From Rubrivivax sp. (lineage in GTDB: Bacteria > Pseudomonadota > Gammaproteobacteria > Burkholderiales > Burkholderiaceae_C), in assembly GCA_024641945.1 (NCBI GenBank), contig JAHECD010000009.1, forward strand, positions 1 through 64,000: DNA of 64,000 bases, in the 5' to 3' direction. Each line of letters opens with the position of its first letter. Position 1 is the first letter of the stretch. A program made the position numbers and the translations under genes. The notes under the pieces were generated by a model. The model was not told where the DNA came from. It ran no database searches and worked only from the letters and a program-made list of their open reading frames with translations. Shown here piece after piece: positions 19,194 through 28,180 of the stretch.

Positions 19194-19928
19194 ATGAAGA
19201 CGATCCGACGCCTGCTGGTGCTGGCAGCCCTTTTCCCCCCGAGTGCCTTCGCGCTCGACGGCCGCGCGTTGCTCGAGCAGGTCGACCGCAACCTCGAGCC
19301 CGAGTCGTACGAGATGACACGCAAGCTCATCAACGAGGAGCCCGACGGCCGGCGCAAGGAGTTCATCCTGTATTCGGTGAAGAAGGGCCGCGACAAGGTG
19401 GCGGCGCTGTTCCTCGCGCCGGCCAGCGACATGGGCCGCGCCACGCTGCGCCAGGGCGACAACATGTGGCTGTACATCCCCAACGTCGGCAAGCCGGTGC
19501 GCATCACCAGCCTGCAGAGCGTCACCGGCGGGGTGTTCAACAACGCCGACATCCTGCGCGTGGACTACTCGCAGGAATACAACGTCACGTCCGCCAGCGA
19601 GGACGGCCCGGCCTACCTGCTCGACCTCAAGGCCAAGACCGGCAACGTGGCCTACGACCGCCTCAAGCTGACGATCGATCGCAAGACCGTGCTGCCGACC
19701 GTGATCGAGGCGTACGCCGCCAGCGGCATGCTCGTGAAGACCCTGCGTTTCAAGGACATCAAGGATTTCGGCGCCGGCATCCGCCGGCCGGCCACGGTGG
19801 AAACCGACAGCCCGTTGAACAAGGGCTACAAGTCGGTGATGCTCTACGCAGCCGTCAAGAAGCGCGAGGTGCCCGACGAGGTCTTCACGCTGAACTACCT
19901 GGCGCGGCTGGAAGAGCTGCGCAAGTGA
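19194..19928 (+). CDS. Outer membrane lipoprotein-sorting protein (LolA-like fold, COG2834 type)
   Basis: Signal peptide; 'ATLRQGDNMWLYIPNVGKPVRITSLQS', 'VIEAYAASGMLVKTLRFKDIKDFG'. Confidence 0.85.
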   Translation: MKTIRRLLVLAALFPPSAFALDGRALLEQVDRNLEPESYEMTRKLINEEPDGRRKEFILYSVKKGRDKVAALFLAPASDMGRATLRQGDNMWLYIPNVGKPVRITSLQSVTGGVFNNADILRVDYSQEYNVTSASEDGPAYLLDLKAKTGNVAYDRLKLTIDRKTVLPTVIEAYAASGMLVKTLRFKDIKDFGAGIRRPATVETDSPLNKGYKSVMLYAAVKKREVPDEVFTLNYLARLEELRK

Positions 19929-21238
19929 GCGGCCGGCTGCGCCTGCACCGGCGCCTGCGTGCCGCCGCGGCGCTGGTGGCCGCCGCAGCGGGCGTCGCGC
20001 CGGCGGCGCAGGCCGCCGACTACAGCTTCGACCTCTCCGAGATCGCGCCCAGTCCTTGGCAGGCGAGCGGCTTCGTCGAGGCCAAGGCGGAATCGTTCCG
20101 CCTGCGCAGCGATGCGGCGCTCTACCCGCTGACCTTCGCCGGCGCGACCCCACGCCGCACGCTGGACCGTGGCACCGCGAGCTTCGAGCTCGCGGGAAGG
20201 TACAAACAGGGGATCTTCACCGCCCAGGGCCGGATCACTGGCACCAGCGCGACGGACAGCGACGTGACGAACAGCACGGGCGCGGTGCTGGAGGCCGTCC
20301 TGCGCGCCAGCCCGGCCGAAGGGCTGTCCTTCGATGTCGGCAAGCAGGTGCAACGCTGGGGCAAGGGCTACGCGTGGAGCCCGGTGGCGTTCTTCGAGCG
20401 GCCCAAGGACCCGAACGACCCGCAACTTTCACGCGAGGGCTACGTGATGGTCAGCGCCGACGCGGTGAAGAGCCTGTCGGGCACGCTGGCGGCCGTCGGC
20501 TTCACGCCGGTGGTGCTGCCGGTGTCTTCGGATCTCAATCGCGACTTCGGCATGCGCGGTCACACCAATGTCGGCGCCAAGCTCTACCTGCTGTGGGACG
20601 ACACCGACATCGACCTGCTGTGGGCCGCCAGGGGCAGCCGACCCGAGCGCGTGGGGCTGGACTTCTCGCGCAACTTCGGCAACCAGCTCGAGGTGCATGG
20701 CGAATGGGCGCGCACCCTCGGTGCCACGTTGCGGGACCTCGGCGCGGGTGGCAGCGTCACGACGCACACCGGCAACGCCGACAGCTGGCTGCTCGGCGCG
20801 CGGTACCTGACGGAGAACGAGATCACGTTCATCGCCGAGTTCTACCGCAACGGTGGTGGCCAGGACGACGGCCAGCTCGCGTCGTTCTACGGGCTGCTCG
20901 ACAGCGCCTTCGGGCCGGCCGGCACGCAGGCACTGCAAGCCCAGGTCCGGTCGCTTGCACAGTCCGGCTACGCGCGCACCAACCCGGGCCGGCACTACGC
21001 CTATCTGCGCGTGGCAGTGAAGGACCCGTTCGACTGGCTGTACCTGACGCCCGCACTGACGACCATCGTCAACCTCGACGACCACAGCTTCCAGGTGACG
21101 CCGGAGGTCCTGTACACCGGCTGGCAGAACGTCGAGTTGCGTGCGCGCGCCATCGTGCTGAAGGGCCGCAACGGCAGCGAGTTTGGCGAGAAACCCGCCG
21201 CGCGGCGGCTCGAACTCGCCCTGAAGCTCTACTTCTGA
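19925..21238 (+). CDS. Outer membrane beta-barrel protein
   Basis: GTG start overlaps LolA-like stop; signal peptide ending 'AAQAAD', alternating beta strands, terminal aromatic 'ALKLYF'. Confidence 0.7.
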   Translation: MSGRLRLHRRLRAAAALVAAAAGVAPAAQAADYSFDLSEIAPSPWQASGFVEAKAESFRLRSDAALYPLTFAGATPRRTLDRGTASFELAGRYKQGIFTAQGRITGTSATDSDVTNSTGAVLEAVLRASPAEGLSFDVGKQVQRWGKGYAWSPVAFFERPKDPNDPQLSREGYVMVSADAVKSLSGTLAAVGFTPVVLPVSSDLNRDFGMRGHTNVGAKLYLLWDDTDIDLLWAARGSRPERVGLDFSRNFGNQLEVHGEWARTLGATLRDLGAGGSVTTHTGNADSWLLGARYLTENEITFIAEFYRNGGGQDDGQLASFYGLLDSAFGPAGTQALQAQVRSLAQSGYARTNPGRHYAYLRVAVKDPFDWLYLTPALTTIVNLDDHSFQVTPEVLYTGWQNVELRARAIVLKGRNGSEFGEKPAARRLELALKLYF

Positions 21239-21309
21239 CGGACACCCCGGGACACCCGCCCCTCGTGCGTGCCACACGGCCCGCGGCGGGACGTCTCGCC
21301 CGGCCTGCC

Positions 21310-21786
21310 CTATCCGCCGTATTCGCGCAGCGCTTGCGTGACGCGGTGCTGCAGATCAGCGCCTTCGTACGACGTCAGGTCCAACGGCACGCCCGCACGC
21401 AGCAGGTGCGTCGTCGCCGGCCCGAGGTGCGCTCGCAACTCGCCGAGGAACGCGTTCGACGCGATCAGGTCGATGCGCGGATAGCGGTGCGCCAGCGCGG
21501 CCTCTTCGAGATGCGCGGCGAGCTCGCGCGCAAACTGCGTGTGTTCCTTCTCGTGCACGTCGGTGTGCGGCGCGAACTGCGTGCTGGCCGCACTCTTGCG
21601 CACCATGCCGCCGCGGTCGCCAGCCAGCGCCTGGCCCTTGAGCCGGCTGGCCGGGTGGACAAATGCGCTCAGCTCGCGCATCGCGTGGTTGTCCGGGTCG
21701 CGCACGAAGCTGCGTGCACGCGCGGCGTTGGCCACCAACACCCAACCGAGCGGGCTCGGCGTCTTGTTGCTCGATCTTTCGGTCAT
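21310..21786 (-). CDS. Host attachment protein family
   Basis: 'WVLVANAARARSFVRD', 'FARELAAHLEEAALAHRYPRIDLIASNAFLGELRAHL'. Confidence 0.85.
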   Translation of the reverse strand: MTERSSNKTPSPLGWVLVANAARARSFVRDPDNHAMRELSAFVHPASRLKGQALAGDRGGMVRKSAASTQFAPHTDVHEKEHTQFARELAAHLEEAALAHRYPRIDLIASNAFLGELRAHLGPATTHLLRAGVPLDLTSYEGADLQHRVTQALREYGG

Positions 21787-21812
21787 CACTGCTCCCACCG
21801 CGCCTTGCGCGG

Positions 21813-24194
21813 TCACATCAATTCGAAGCGCGGCCGCGTCTGCAGGGCCGTGACGTTCCCGAACACGCTGTGCAGCGCGTCCTGCACGTTGTCCAGCCAG
21901 ACGAATTGCATCGCGGCACGCGTGGACTCGGGCACGTCGCGCACGTCCTTGCGGTTGCGCGCCGGCAGCAGCACCAGGCCGATGCCGGCGCGCTGTGCGG
22001 CGAGCACCTTCTCCTTGACGCCGCCCACGGGCAGCACCAGCCCGCGAAGGCTGATCTCGCCGGTCATCGCGGCGTCGTGGCGCACCGCACGGTTCCCGAA
22101 CAACGAAGCCAGCGCGATGAACATCGCCACACCGGCGCTCGGCCCGTCCTTGGGAATCGCGCCGGCCGGCACGTGCAGATGTACGTCCACCGCGTCGAAG
22201 GCGGTGGCCGGCACCTTGAGCTCGGACGCCATCGACTTGACCAGCGTCAGCGCGGCTTGCGCGCTCTCCTTCATCACCTCGCCCAACTGGCCCGTGAGGA
22301 TGAGCCGGCCGCTGCCGGCCACACGCGTGGCCTCGATGAAGAGGATGTCGCCGCCCGCCGGCGTCCACGCCAGTCCGGTGGCCACGCCGGGCAGCGCCGT
22401 ACGCAGCGCCACCTCCTGCTCGAACGGCGCCGGGCCGAGGATCTCGTCCAAGTCTGCCGCCTGTACGTTCACGGCAGTGGCGTCACCCTGCGCCACGCGC
22501 GTCGCGGCCCAGCGCAGCACGCGCGCGATCTCGCGCTCGAGCTGGCGCACGCCCGCCTCGCGGGTGTAGCCGGCGGCCAGCGCCTGCAACACGTCGTCGT
22601 CGAGTTCGCACTGCGCCGCCTGCAGGCCGTTCGCGTCGAGCTGTCGGTGCAGCAGGTAGCGGTGCGCGATCTCGATCTTCTCTTCCTGCGTATATCCCGG
22701 CAGCTCGATCACCTCCATGCGGTCGCGCACTGGCGGCGACACGGTATCCATGCGGTTGGCGGTGGCGATGAAGACCACCCGGCTCAGGTCGAAGGGCACG
22801 CCGAGGTAGTTGTCTCGGAAGGTCGAGTTCTGCTCCGGGTCCAGCACTTCCAGCAGCGCGGCCGAAGGGTCGCCCTGGTAGCTGGCGGTCATCTTGTCGA
22901 CTTCGTCGAGCATCATCACGCAGTCGCGCGCGCCGGCCTTGCGCAGGCCCTGCACGATGTTGCCCGGCAGCGCCCCCACGTAGGTGCGGCGGTGGCCGCG
23001 CATCTCGGCCTCGTCGTGCAGGCCGCCGAGCGACACACGCACAAACGGCCGCTGCAACGCCCGCGCGATGCTCTGCCCCAGCGACGTCTTGCCCACGCCC
23101 GGCGGCCCGACGAAACACAGGATCGGAGCGCGCCCCTGCGGATTGAGCTTCTTCACCGCAAGGAACTCGAGGACGCGGCGCTTGACGCGGTCGAGACCGA
23201 AGTGGTCGGCCTCCAGCGTGGCACGCGCGGCCGCCAGGTCGATCGGCGCGCTCTCGGGCACGGTCCACGGCAACTCGGTCATCCACTCGATCCATGTCTG
23301 CAGCGGGCCGGTCTCGCCACCGCCGCCTGCCATGCGGCGCAGGCGCTGCAATTCCTTGCGCACGTGCGCCTCGGTGTCGATCGGCATGCCGGCCTTGGCG
23401 ATCGCCTGCTCGAGCTTCTCCATCTCGGGCTCGTGCTCGCCGTTTTCACCCAGCTCCTTCTGGATCGTCTTGAGCTGCTCGCGCAGGATGAACTTGCGCT
23501 CTCGGTCCTGCAACTGCTCCTTGGTGCGCTCGCCGATCTCCTGCGACAGGCGCAGCACCTCGATGCGGTGCGTCAGCAACTCGAGCACCTTGTGCAGGCG
23601 CTCCTCGGGCGACAGCAGCTCGAGCAGCATCTGCTTTTCGGCCAGCTCCACGTCCATCAGGCTGGCCGTGATATCGGCCAGCTGCGACGGCGCGCGGGTG
23701 GCCTGCAGGGCATGCGCCAACTCGGCCGGCACGCCCGGCAACAGCGAAAGAATCTCGACCGCGCGTTCTCGCAACTGCATACCCAGCGCCTCGGCTTCGG
23801 TGGACGGCTGTGCCGGCTCCTCGATGCGCTCGATGCGTCCGGCCAGGAAGTCATGTCCCGGCACGAGTTCGCGCAACCGGTAGCGCTGCAGCCCCTGGCA
23901 CACGGCATGCACCTGGCCTTCGGAAGCGGCCACCTCGCGCATCACGCTGGCCAATGTGCCCACCGTGCAGAGTTCGTCGAAGCCCGGCTCGTCGACCGCT
24001 GCATCCTTCTGCAGCACGATGCCCACCGGTGTCTTGGCGGCGATGGCCTGGCGCAGCGCCGCCAGCGATGGCCTGCGACCCACGGTGATGGGCATCAGGA
24101 CGTGCGGGAAAAGCACCAGATTGCGCATCGGCACGAGTGGCACGATGTCCTCGGGTAAATGGACCGGGACTGGAATGGACGCCTTGTTTTCCAT
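21813..24194 (-). CDS. lon: ATP-dependent protease Lon
   Basis: 793 aa; 'LCFVGPPGVGKTSLGQSIARAL', 'DCVMMLDEVDKMTASYQGDPSAALLEVLDPEQN', protease 'PKDGPSAGVAMFIALASL'. Confidence 0.96.
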   Translation of the reverse strand: MENKASIPVPVHLPEDIVPLVPMRNLVLFPHVLMPITVGRRPSLAALRQAIAAKTPVGIVLQKDAAVDEPGFDELCTVGTLASVMREVAASEGQVHAVCQGLQRYRLRELVPGHDFLAGRIERIEEPAQPSTEAEALGMQLRERAVEILSLLPGVPAELAHALQATRAPSQLADITASLMDVELAEKQMLLELLSPEERLHKVLELLTHRIEVLRLSQEIGERTKEQLQDRERKFILREQLKTIQKELGENGEHEPEMEKLEQAIAKAGMPIDTEAHVRKELQRLRRMAGGGGETGPLQTWIEWMTELPWTVPESAPIDLAAARATLEADHFGLDRVKRRVLEFLAVKKLNPQGRAPILCFVGPPGVGKTSLGQSIARALQRPFVRVSLGGLHDEAEMRGHRRTYVGALPGNIVQGLRKAGARDCVMMLDEVDKMTASYQGDPSAALLEVLDPEQNSTFRDNYLGVPFDLSRVVFIATANRMDTVSPPVRDRMEVIELPGYTQEEKIEIAHRYLLHRQLDANGLQAAQCELDDDVLQALAAGYTREAGVRQLEREIARVLRWAATRVAQGDATAVNVQAADLDEILGPAPFEQEVALRTALPGVATGLAWTPAGGDILFIEATRVAGSGRLILTGQLGEVMKESAQAALTLVKSMASELKVPATAFDAVDVHLHVPAGAIPKDGPSAGVAMFIALASLFGNRAVRHDAAMTGEISLRGLVLPVGGVKEKVLAAQRAGIGLVLLPARNRKDVRDVPESTRAAMQFVWLDNVQDALHSVFGNVTALQTRPRFELM

Positions 24195-24250
24195 GGCATT
24201 GGGCTGAGATCAGGTCGACTGCAGGCTAGCTCCGACGGCAGGCAAGGCGA

Positions 24251-24264
24251 TTGCGCATGCGCAA
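24251..24264. promoter_or_regulatory. Perfect palindrome TTGCGCATGCGCAA upstream of lon (candidate FNR/ANR-like box)
   Basis: 14-bp perfect palindrome 57 bp upstream of the lon start codon. Confidence 0.45.
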
Positions 24265-24462
24265 CGCCGGCGCGCCCGACGAGTTCGACCCATGCCGCGA
24301 CCGGCCGATTGACAGGCACCACGTTGCGCCGGCGCCGGCGACGTCCTCAAAAGCCAGATCGCGTTGGGTCAAGCTGGAACGATCGACAGATCACGGCCTT
24401 TGCGGTCGTTCGTACATTGGGTTGGAGACGTTGCGCGGGCCGAGGCCGCCGCGCGAGTGCCT

Positions 24463-24665
24463 CCGCTCATGTCCCCCGGGCTGGGCTGCGCCCAGCCCTC
24501 CTCCTTTACTTCGCTGCGGCACTCGCCCGGCGTCGTCGGCCCCACACCGGGTGTACGCGCCACCGTCGAACCGCCCACACGCATCGGGTCAGGGTGGCGG
24601 GGCGTTCTCTGGAGCGAAGTAAAGGAGGAGGGTCGGCCGCAGGCCGGCCCGGGGGACATGAGCGG
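24463..24665. repeat. Large imperfect inverted repeat (55-bp arms, 93-bp spacer), MITE/REP-like
   Basis: Arms 24463-24517 and 24611-24665 are reverse complements with ~6 mismatches: ccgctcatgtcccccgggc...ccctcctcctttacttcgct; each arm has its own GC hairpin. Confidence 0.85.
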
Positions 24666-24770
24666 AAGAGATCGCCCCGGCACCCTGATACCGCACAGGG
24701 CATCGAACGCGAACGGCCGCAACGGGCCGGGTGCCGTCAGTCAACCGATCCGATGGTGCAGCAGGCGGAA

Positions 24771-25145
24771 TCATTCTTCCGTCAACAGGTAATCGATCGC
24801 CGGGTAGGACACGCCGGGCTGCTCGTCGTGATCTTGCTCGTGTTCGAGCTGAGGGTGATGTTTGCCGACGACGTGCCTGAATTCTGCAAAGGCGCCGGTC
24901 GGCAGGTACACCGTCTGGCTCGAATCCAGCTCGGCCGAGGTCCACGCACTGCCGCTGCCCGCCGGCTGGCGCTCGGCCGCCGCAAGGCCGGCGTCGAGAA
25001 GTTCGGCCACGAGTTCGTGGCGCGGGCGTTGCGGGTGCATCTCGCACCAAGCGGCCAGACGGGCCGCCACGGGCAGTGGCAGGCGCAGCGTGGTTCGCGG
25101 CAGTTTGTCGTGCGAAGCGGGCTCGCGCTTCCTGGCGGTTGGCAT
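24771..25145 (-). CDS. Small putative DNA-binding (RHH-like) / conserved hypothetical protein
   Basis: 124 aa '[54 protein letters not shown]'. Confidence 0.55.
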   Translation of the reverse strand: MPTARKREPASHDKLPRTTLRLPLPVAARLAAWCEMHPQRPRHELVAELLDAGLAAAERQPAGSGSAWTSAELDSSQTVYLPTGAFAEFRHVVGKHHPQLEHEQDHDEQPGVSYPAIDYLLTEE

Positions 25146-25224
25146 CGATGTGATCTCCTGTCGGCGCTTGGTGCCGAATGGCTGGGTTGCACGCAACCTA
25201 GGCCACGAGAAAGTTGCCGAACTG

Positions 25225-26619
25225 CTACGGGTCGGTGCGATCGAGCACCTCGTCGAAAAGCGCGCCGCGGTCCCGCAGCGGTGTCCAGTCGGTGAACTTG
25301 CCATAGAGCTGGCCCAGGTAAGGACGGCAATGCGCGATCACCTCGTCGAACGGCAGTTCTTCGGGCTCGACGACACCACGCCGCGGGTGGGTCATGGCCC
25401 AGACCACGCCGGCCATGACGGACGCGGCGACCTGCAAGGTGGTGGCGTTGTTGAACGGCACACATTCACGCGCCTGATCGATCGACAGCCGCGAGCCATA
25501 CCAGTAGGCGTTGCGCGCATGGCCCATCAGCAGCACGCCGAGTTCGTCCTCGCCTTCGTCGATCTCGGGGCCCAGGATGCGCTGGCAACCCTGCAGGCGC
25601 CCGCTGCGCGCCGCCAGGTCGTCGAGCGACAGCATCGCGTCATCGCAGGGGTGGTAGGCATAGTGCACGGTAGGCCGGTAGTCGGGTGCCTGCCGGCAGC
25701 CCAGCGTCAGGTAGTCGGCAAGCGATATCGCCTCGGCATGCGAGATCAACAGGCCATGCTGCGGGCCGGCCAGCGGCGTCCAGCTGCGCACGCGCGTGGC
25801 CAGGCCCGGGCGCATCAGGAAGATCGCGGCGCCGCAGCCGTCCGCGTGCCGCCGGGCGTCGGGTGGCAGGTGGCGCTCGTGAGTGCCCCAGCCAAGCTCG
25901 GCCGGTTGCAGCGCCTCGCTCACCAGGCCGCGCACCGACCACGTATTGACGAATTCGCCCAGTCCACGGTGGCGTGCCGACGCCTGCGTGTCACGTTCGG
26001 CGATGTGGATCACGCGTACGCCGAGGTCACGCGCGAGGCACGCCCAGCCCTCGCGATCCACTGGTGCGACCGGCCTCGTGCCGGTCGCCCGCGCCACATC
26101 CAGCAATGCCTGCTTGACGAAGTGCGATACGAGCCCGGGGTTCGCGCCGTGCGTCGACACGGCCGTCGGGCTCTCGCGGCCGGGCGTGCGCAGCGCCAGC
26201 ACCGCTTCGCGCCGTGCGTAATTCGTGCAACGATCCGGCGCAGATTGCGCGTCGGCAGGACGCCGCGCCCACGGCTCGGTACATGTGTCCAGATACAGCG
26301 CGCCACGCTCGCGACACCAGGCCATCAACGCCGTGCTGCTGACGTCGACCGACAGGTTGATCAGGAAATCGCCGTCGGACAGCAGCGGGGCCAGCACGTC
26401 GGCCAGGTTGTCCTGCGTGATCGTGCACACCTGCAACGCCACGCCGAAGCCCTGCGCTGTGCCGCCGCCGTCGCCATGGGCGTTGACGATCGTGATCTGG
26501 CCCGGTGCGATGTCGATGTGCCGCAGCAGCAGCGGCAGCACACGCTGACCGATCGAGCCGAACCCGACCATCAGCAACCGGCCCCTGAATTTCGGTCGTT
26601 TGACCGTGCCGTCCGCCAT
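25225..26619 (-). CDS. hss: Homospermidine synthase
   Basis: 'GRLLMVGFGSIGQRVLPLLLRHIDI', 'DFLINLSVDVSSTALMAWCRERGALYLDTCTEPW', 'STHGANPGLVSHFVKQALLD'. Confidence 0.9.
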   Translation of the reverse strand: MADGTVKRPKFRGRLLMVGFGSIGQRVLPLLLRHIDIAPGQITIVNAHGDGGGTAQGFGVALQVCTITQDNLADVLAPLLSDGDFLINLSVDVSSTALMAWCRERGALYLDTCTEPWARRPADAQSAPDRCTNYARREAVLALRTPGRESPTAVSTHGANPGLVSHFVKQALLDVARATGTRPVAPVDREGWACLARDLGVRVIHIAERDTQASARHRGLGEFVNTWSVRGLVSEALQPAELGWGTHERHLPPDARRHADGCGAAIFLMRPGLATRVRSWTPLAGPQHGLLISHAEAISLADYLTLGCRQAPDYRPTVHYAYHPCDDAMLSLDDLAARSGRLQGCQRILGPEIDEGEDELGVLLMGHARNAYWYGSRLSIDQARECVPFNNATTLQVAASVMAGVVWAMTHPRRGVVEPEELPFDEVIAHCRPYLGQLYGKFTDWTPLRDRGALFDEVLDRTDP

Positions 26620-26652
26620 GCCGCGACAGTAGGCGCGGCGCGGTGCCACGCG

Positions 26653-26666
26653 TTGACATCGCTCAA
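26653..26666. promoter_or_regulatory. Candidate FNR/ANR-like box TTGACATCGCTCAA upstream of hss
   Basis: Dyad 34 bp upstream of hss start codon. Confidence 0.5.
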
Positions 26667-27307
26667 TCCGGCAGGAGCGCCGATTCGTCGGACCATGCGG
26701 TGACCAACGCCCCGCGAGCACGCATCTCGGCCAGCGCGCGCGCGCCATCGCCCCGCTGCAGGTCGCGCGCCGCCGTCGCATCCTCCAGGACTACCACGCA
26801 CAACCCCATGGCCAGCGCGTCGAGCACGGTGCGCAGGACGCTGCCTTCGGTCGTGAGCCCGACGACGAAGAGGCGCCGCACACGACAGGCGCGCAGCCGG
26901 CGCGGCAGGTCGGTGCCATGAAAAGCCGACATCGACGCTCGGTCACCGCTGCAGCCCTTGGAGACGATGCCTGTGCCGCTAGGCAGGTGCAGTCCGGGCG
27001 CGAACCCGGCCCCTGCAGTGCCTGCCACGCAACAGGCCGACCCGGTATCGCCCTGCTCGATGAACATCGGTTGCGCCTGCGGATACCAGCCGCGCGACAC
27101 GTAGACCGGCAACCCGTGCTGCCGGAAAAGGGCCAGCCACGTGTTCACCAAAGGCAAGACCCCTGCGCTGCCCGCCACGGCAAAGTCGCCGCCGGGGAAA
27201 TAGGCCCGCTGCATGTCGACGACGAGCAACGCGTCGGTGGCGCGAAGCAACCCCTGCGAACCTTCCGGCGGCGCGAAGTGCAAGTCCGGAATCTTCATGA
27301 GTCCCAT
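26663..27307 (-). CDS. Isochorismatase/nicotinamidase-fold hydrolase, catalytic Cys position is Ser
   Basis: 'DALLVVDMQRAYFPGGDF', 'GCSGDRASMSAFHGTDLPRRLRACRVRRLFVVGLTTEGSVLRTVLDALAMG'. Confidence 0.82.
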   Translation of the reverse strand: MGLMKIPDLHFAPPEGSQGLLRATDALLVVDMQRAYFPGGDFAVAGSAGVLPLVNTWLALFRQHGLPVYVSRGWYPQAQPMFIEQGDTGSACCVAGTAGAGFAPGLHLPSGTGIVSKGCSGDRASMSAFHGTDLPRRLRACRVRRLFVVGLTTEGSVLRTVLDALAMGLCVVVLEDATAARDLQRGDGARALAEMRARGALVTAWSDESALLPD

Positions 27308-27332
27308 GTTCACACCGGCCCCACAGCCCGAA

Positions 27333-27346
27333 TTGAGTACACGCAA
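27333..27346. promoter_or_regulatory. Candidate FNR/ANR-like box TTGAGTACACGCAA upstream of isochorismatase-like gene
   Basis: Dyad 26 bp upstream of the start codon at 27307. Confidence 0.4.
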
Positions 27347-27580
27347 ACCGCCCGATCGGCGCAGCGCCGGCAGCGCGATGCAGCGCGTTGAGGTCGGGCG
27401 ATGGCCTCGCAGGCCAGATCCCGCTTGGCACGTGGCTGTGGCGGCGAACGCGTGCGAGCGGTGAAGCGCAGGGTCCGTCTGGCCCGTCATCGGCACCAAG
27501 ACAGGCCTGCAGGGGACGCCGTTCGGGGGCACCGCGTCGGCGCTGCGTGGGACGCGTCGGCCCCGCGCCGGTGAGCGACC

Positions 27581-27594
27581 TTGCGCGCGCTCAA
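27581..27594. promoter_or_regulatory. Candidate FNR/ANR-like box TTGCGCGCGCTCAA upstream of hsp20
   Basis: Dyad 92 bp upstream of ATG 27686. Confidence 0.4.
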
Positions 27595-27685
27595 TCCGCC
27601 CTTGCCAGCGCTTCGCAGAATGATCGTGCACGGGCCGGCGGCTTCTCGCCGCCGCCTGAAGGCAATCCCATCAAGGAGATCGACC

Positions 27686-28111
27686 ATGAACGAACTTCGC
27701 ACTTTCGACCCGTTCTCGTTCGAACCCATCGAAGATACGCTGCGCTCCATGATGCGGCCGTGGCGGATGGAGTCGGCGGACGGCGCCCCGCGCATTCGCA
27801 TCGACCTGAGCGAAGAAGACGGCAGCTACGACATCAAGGCCGAGATCCCCGGCGTGCGCAAGGAAGACATCGACGTGCGCGTCGATGGCAACGTGGTCAC
27901 GATCGGCGCCGAGGTGAAAGCCGAGAAGGAAGAAAAGGAAGGCACACGGGTGTTGCGCCGCGAGCGCCACCACGGTTATGCCAGCCGCAGTTTCACGCTT
28001 GCCTGCCCGGTGGACGAAGCCAAGGCGCAGGCCAGGTACGAAAACGGCGTGCTCGACCTGAGGCTTCCGAAGAAGGCGTCCGAGGCCACGAAGCGCCTGT
28101 CCATCCAATGA
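27686..28111 (+). CDS. Hsp20/alpha-crystallin family small heat shock protein
   Basis: 'YDIKAEIPGVRKEDIDVRVDGNVVTIGAEVKAEKEEKEG...RRERHHGYASRSFTL...YENGVLDLRLPKK'. Confidence 0.96.
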   Translation: MNELRTFDPFSFEPIEDTLRSMMRPWRMESADGAPRIRIDLSEEDGSYDIKAEIPGVRKEDIDVRVDGNVVTIGAEVKAEKEEKEGTRVLRRERHHGYASRSFTLACPVDEAKAQARYENGVLDLRLPKKASEATKRLSIQ

Positions 28112-28180
28112 CCTGACCGGGCCTGCGACGGGCACGTCGTCGCGGCTCGCCGCACGCTGCCCGGTCGTCTGGAGACTGCC

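Noticed and set aside
17426-19552. 708-aa minus-strand ORF
   Set aside because: Antisense to the ABC ATPase/permease genes.
24771-25145. Antitoxin of a toxin-antitoxin pair
   Set aside because: The RHH-like N-terminus is suggestive, but no small toxin ORF (ParE/PIN/MazF-like) lies next to it.
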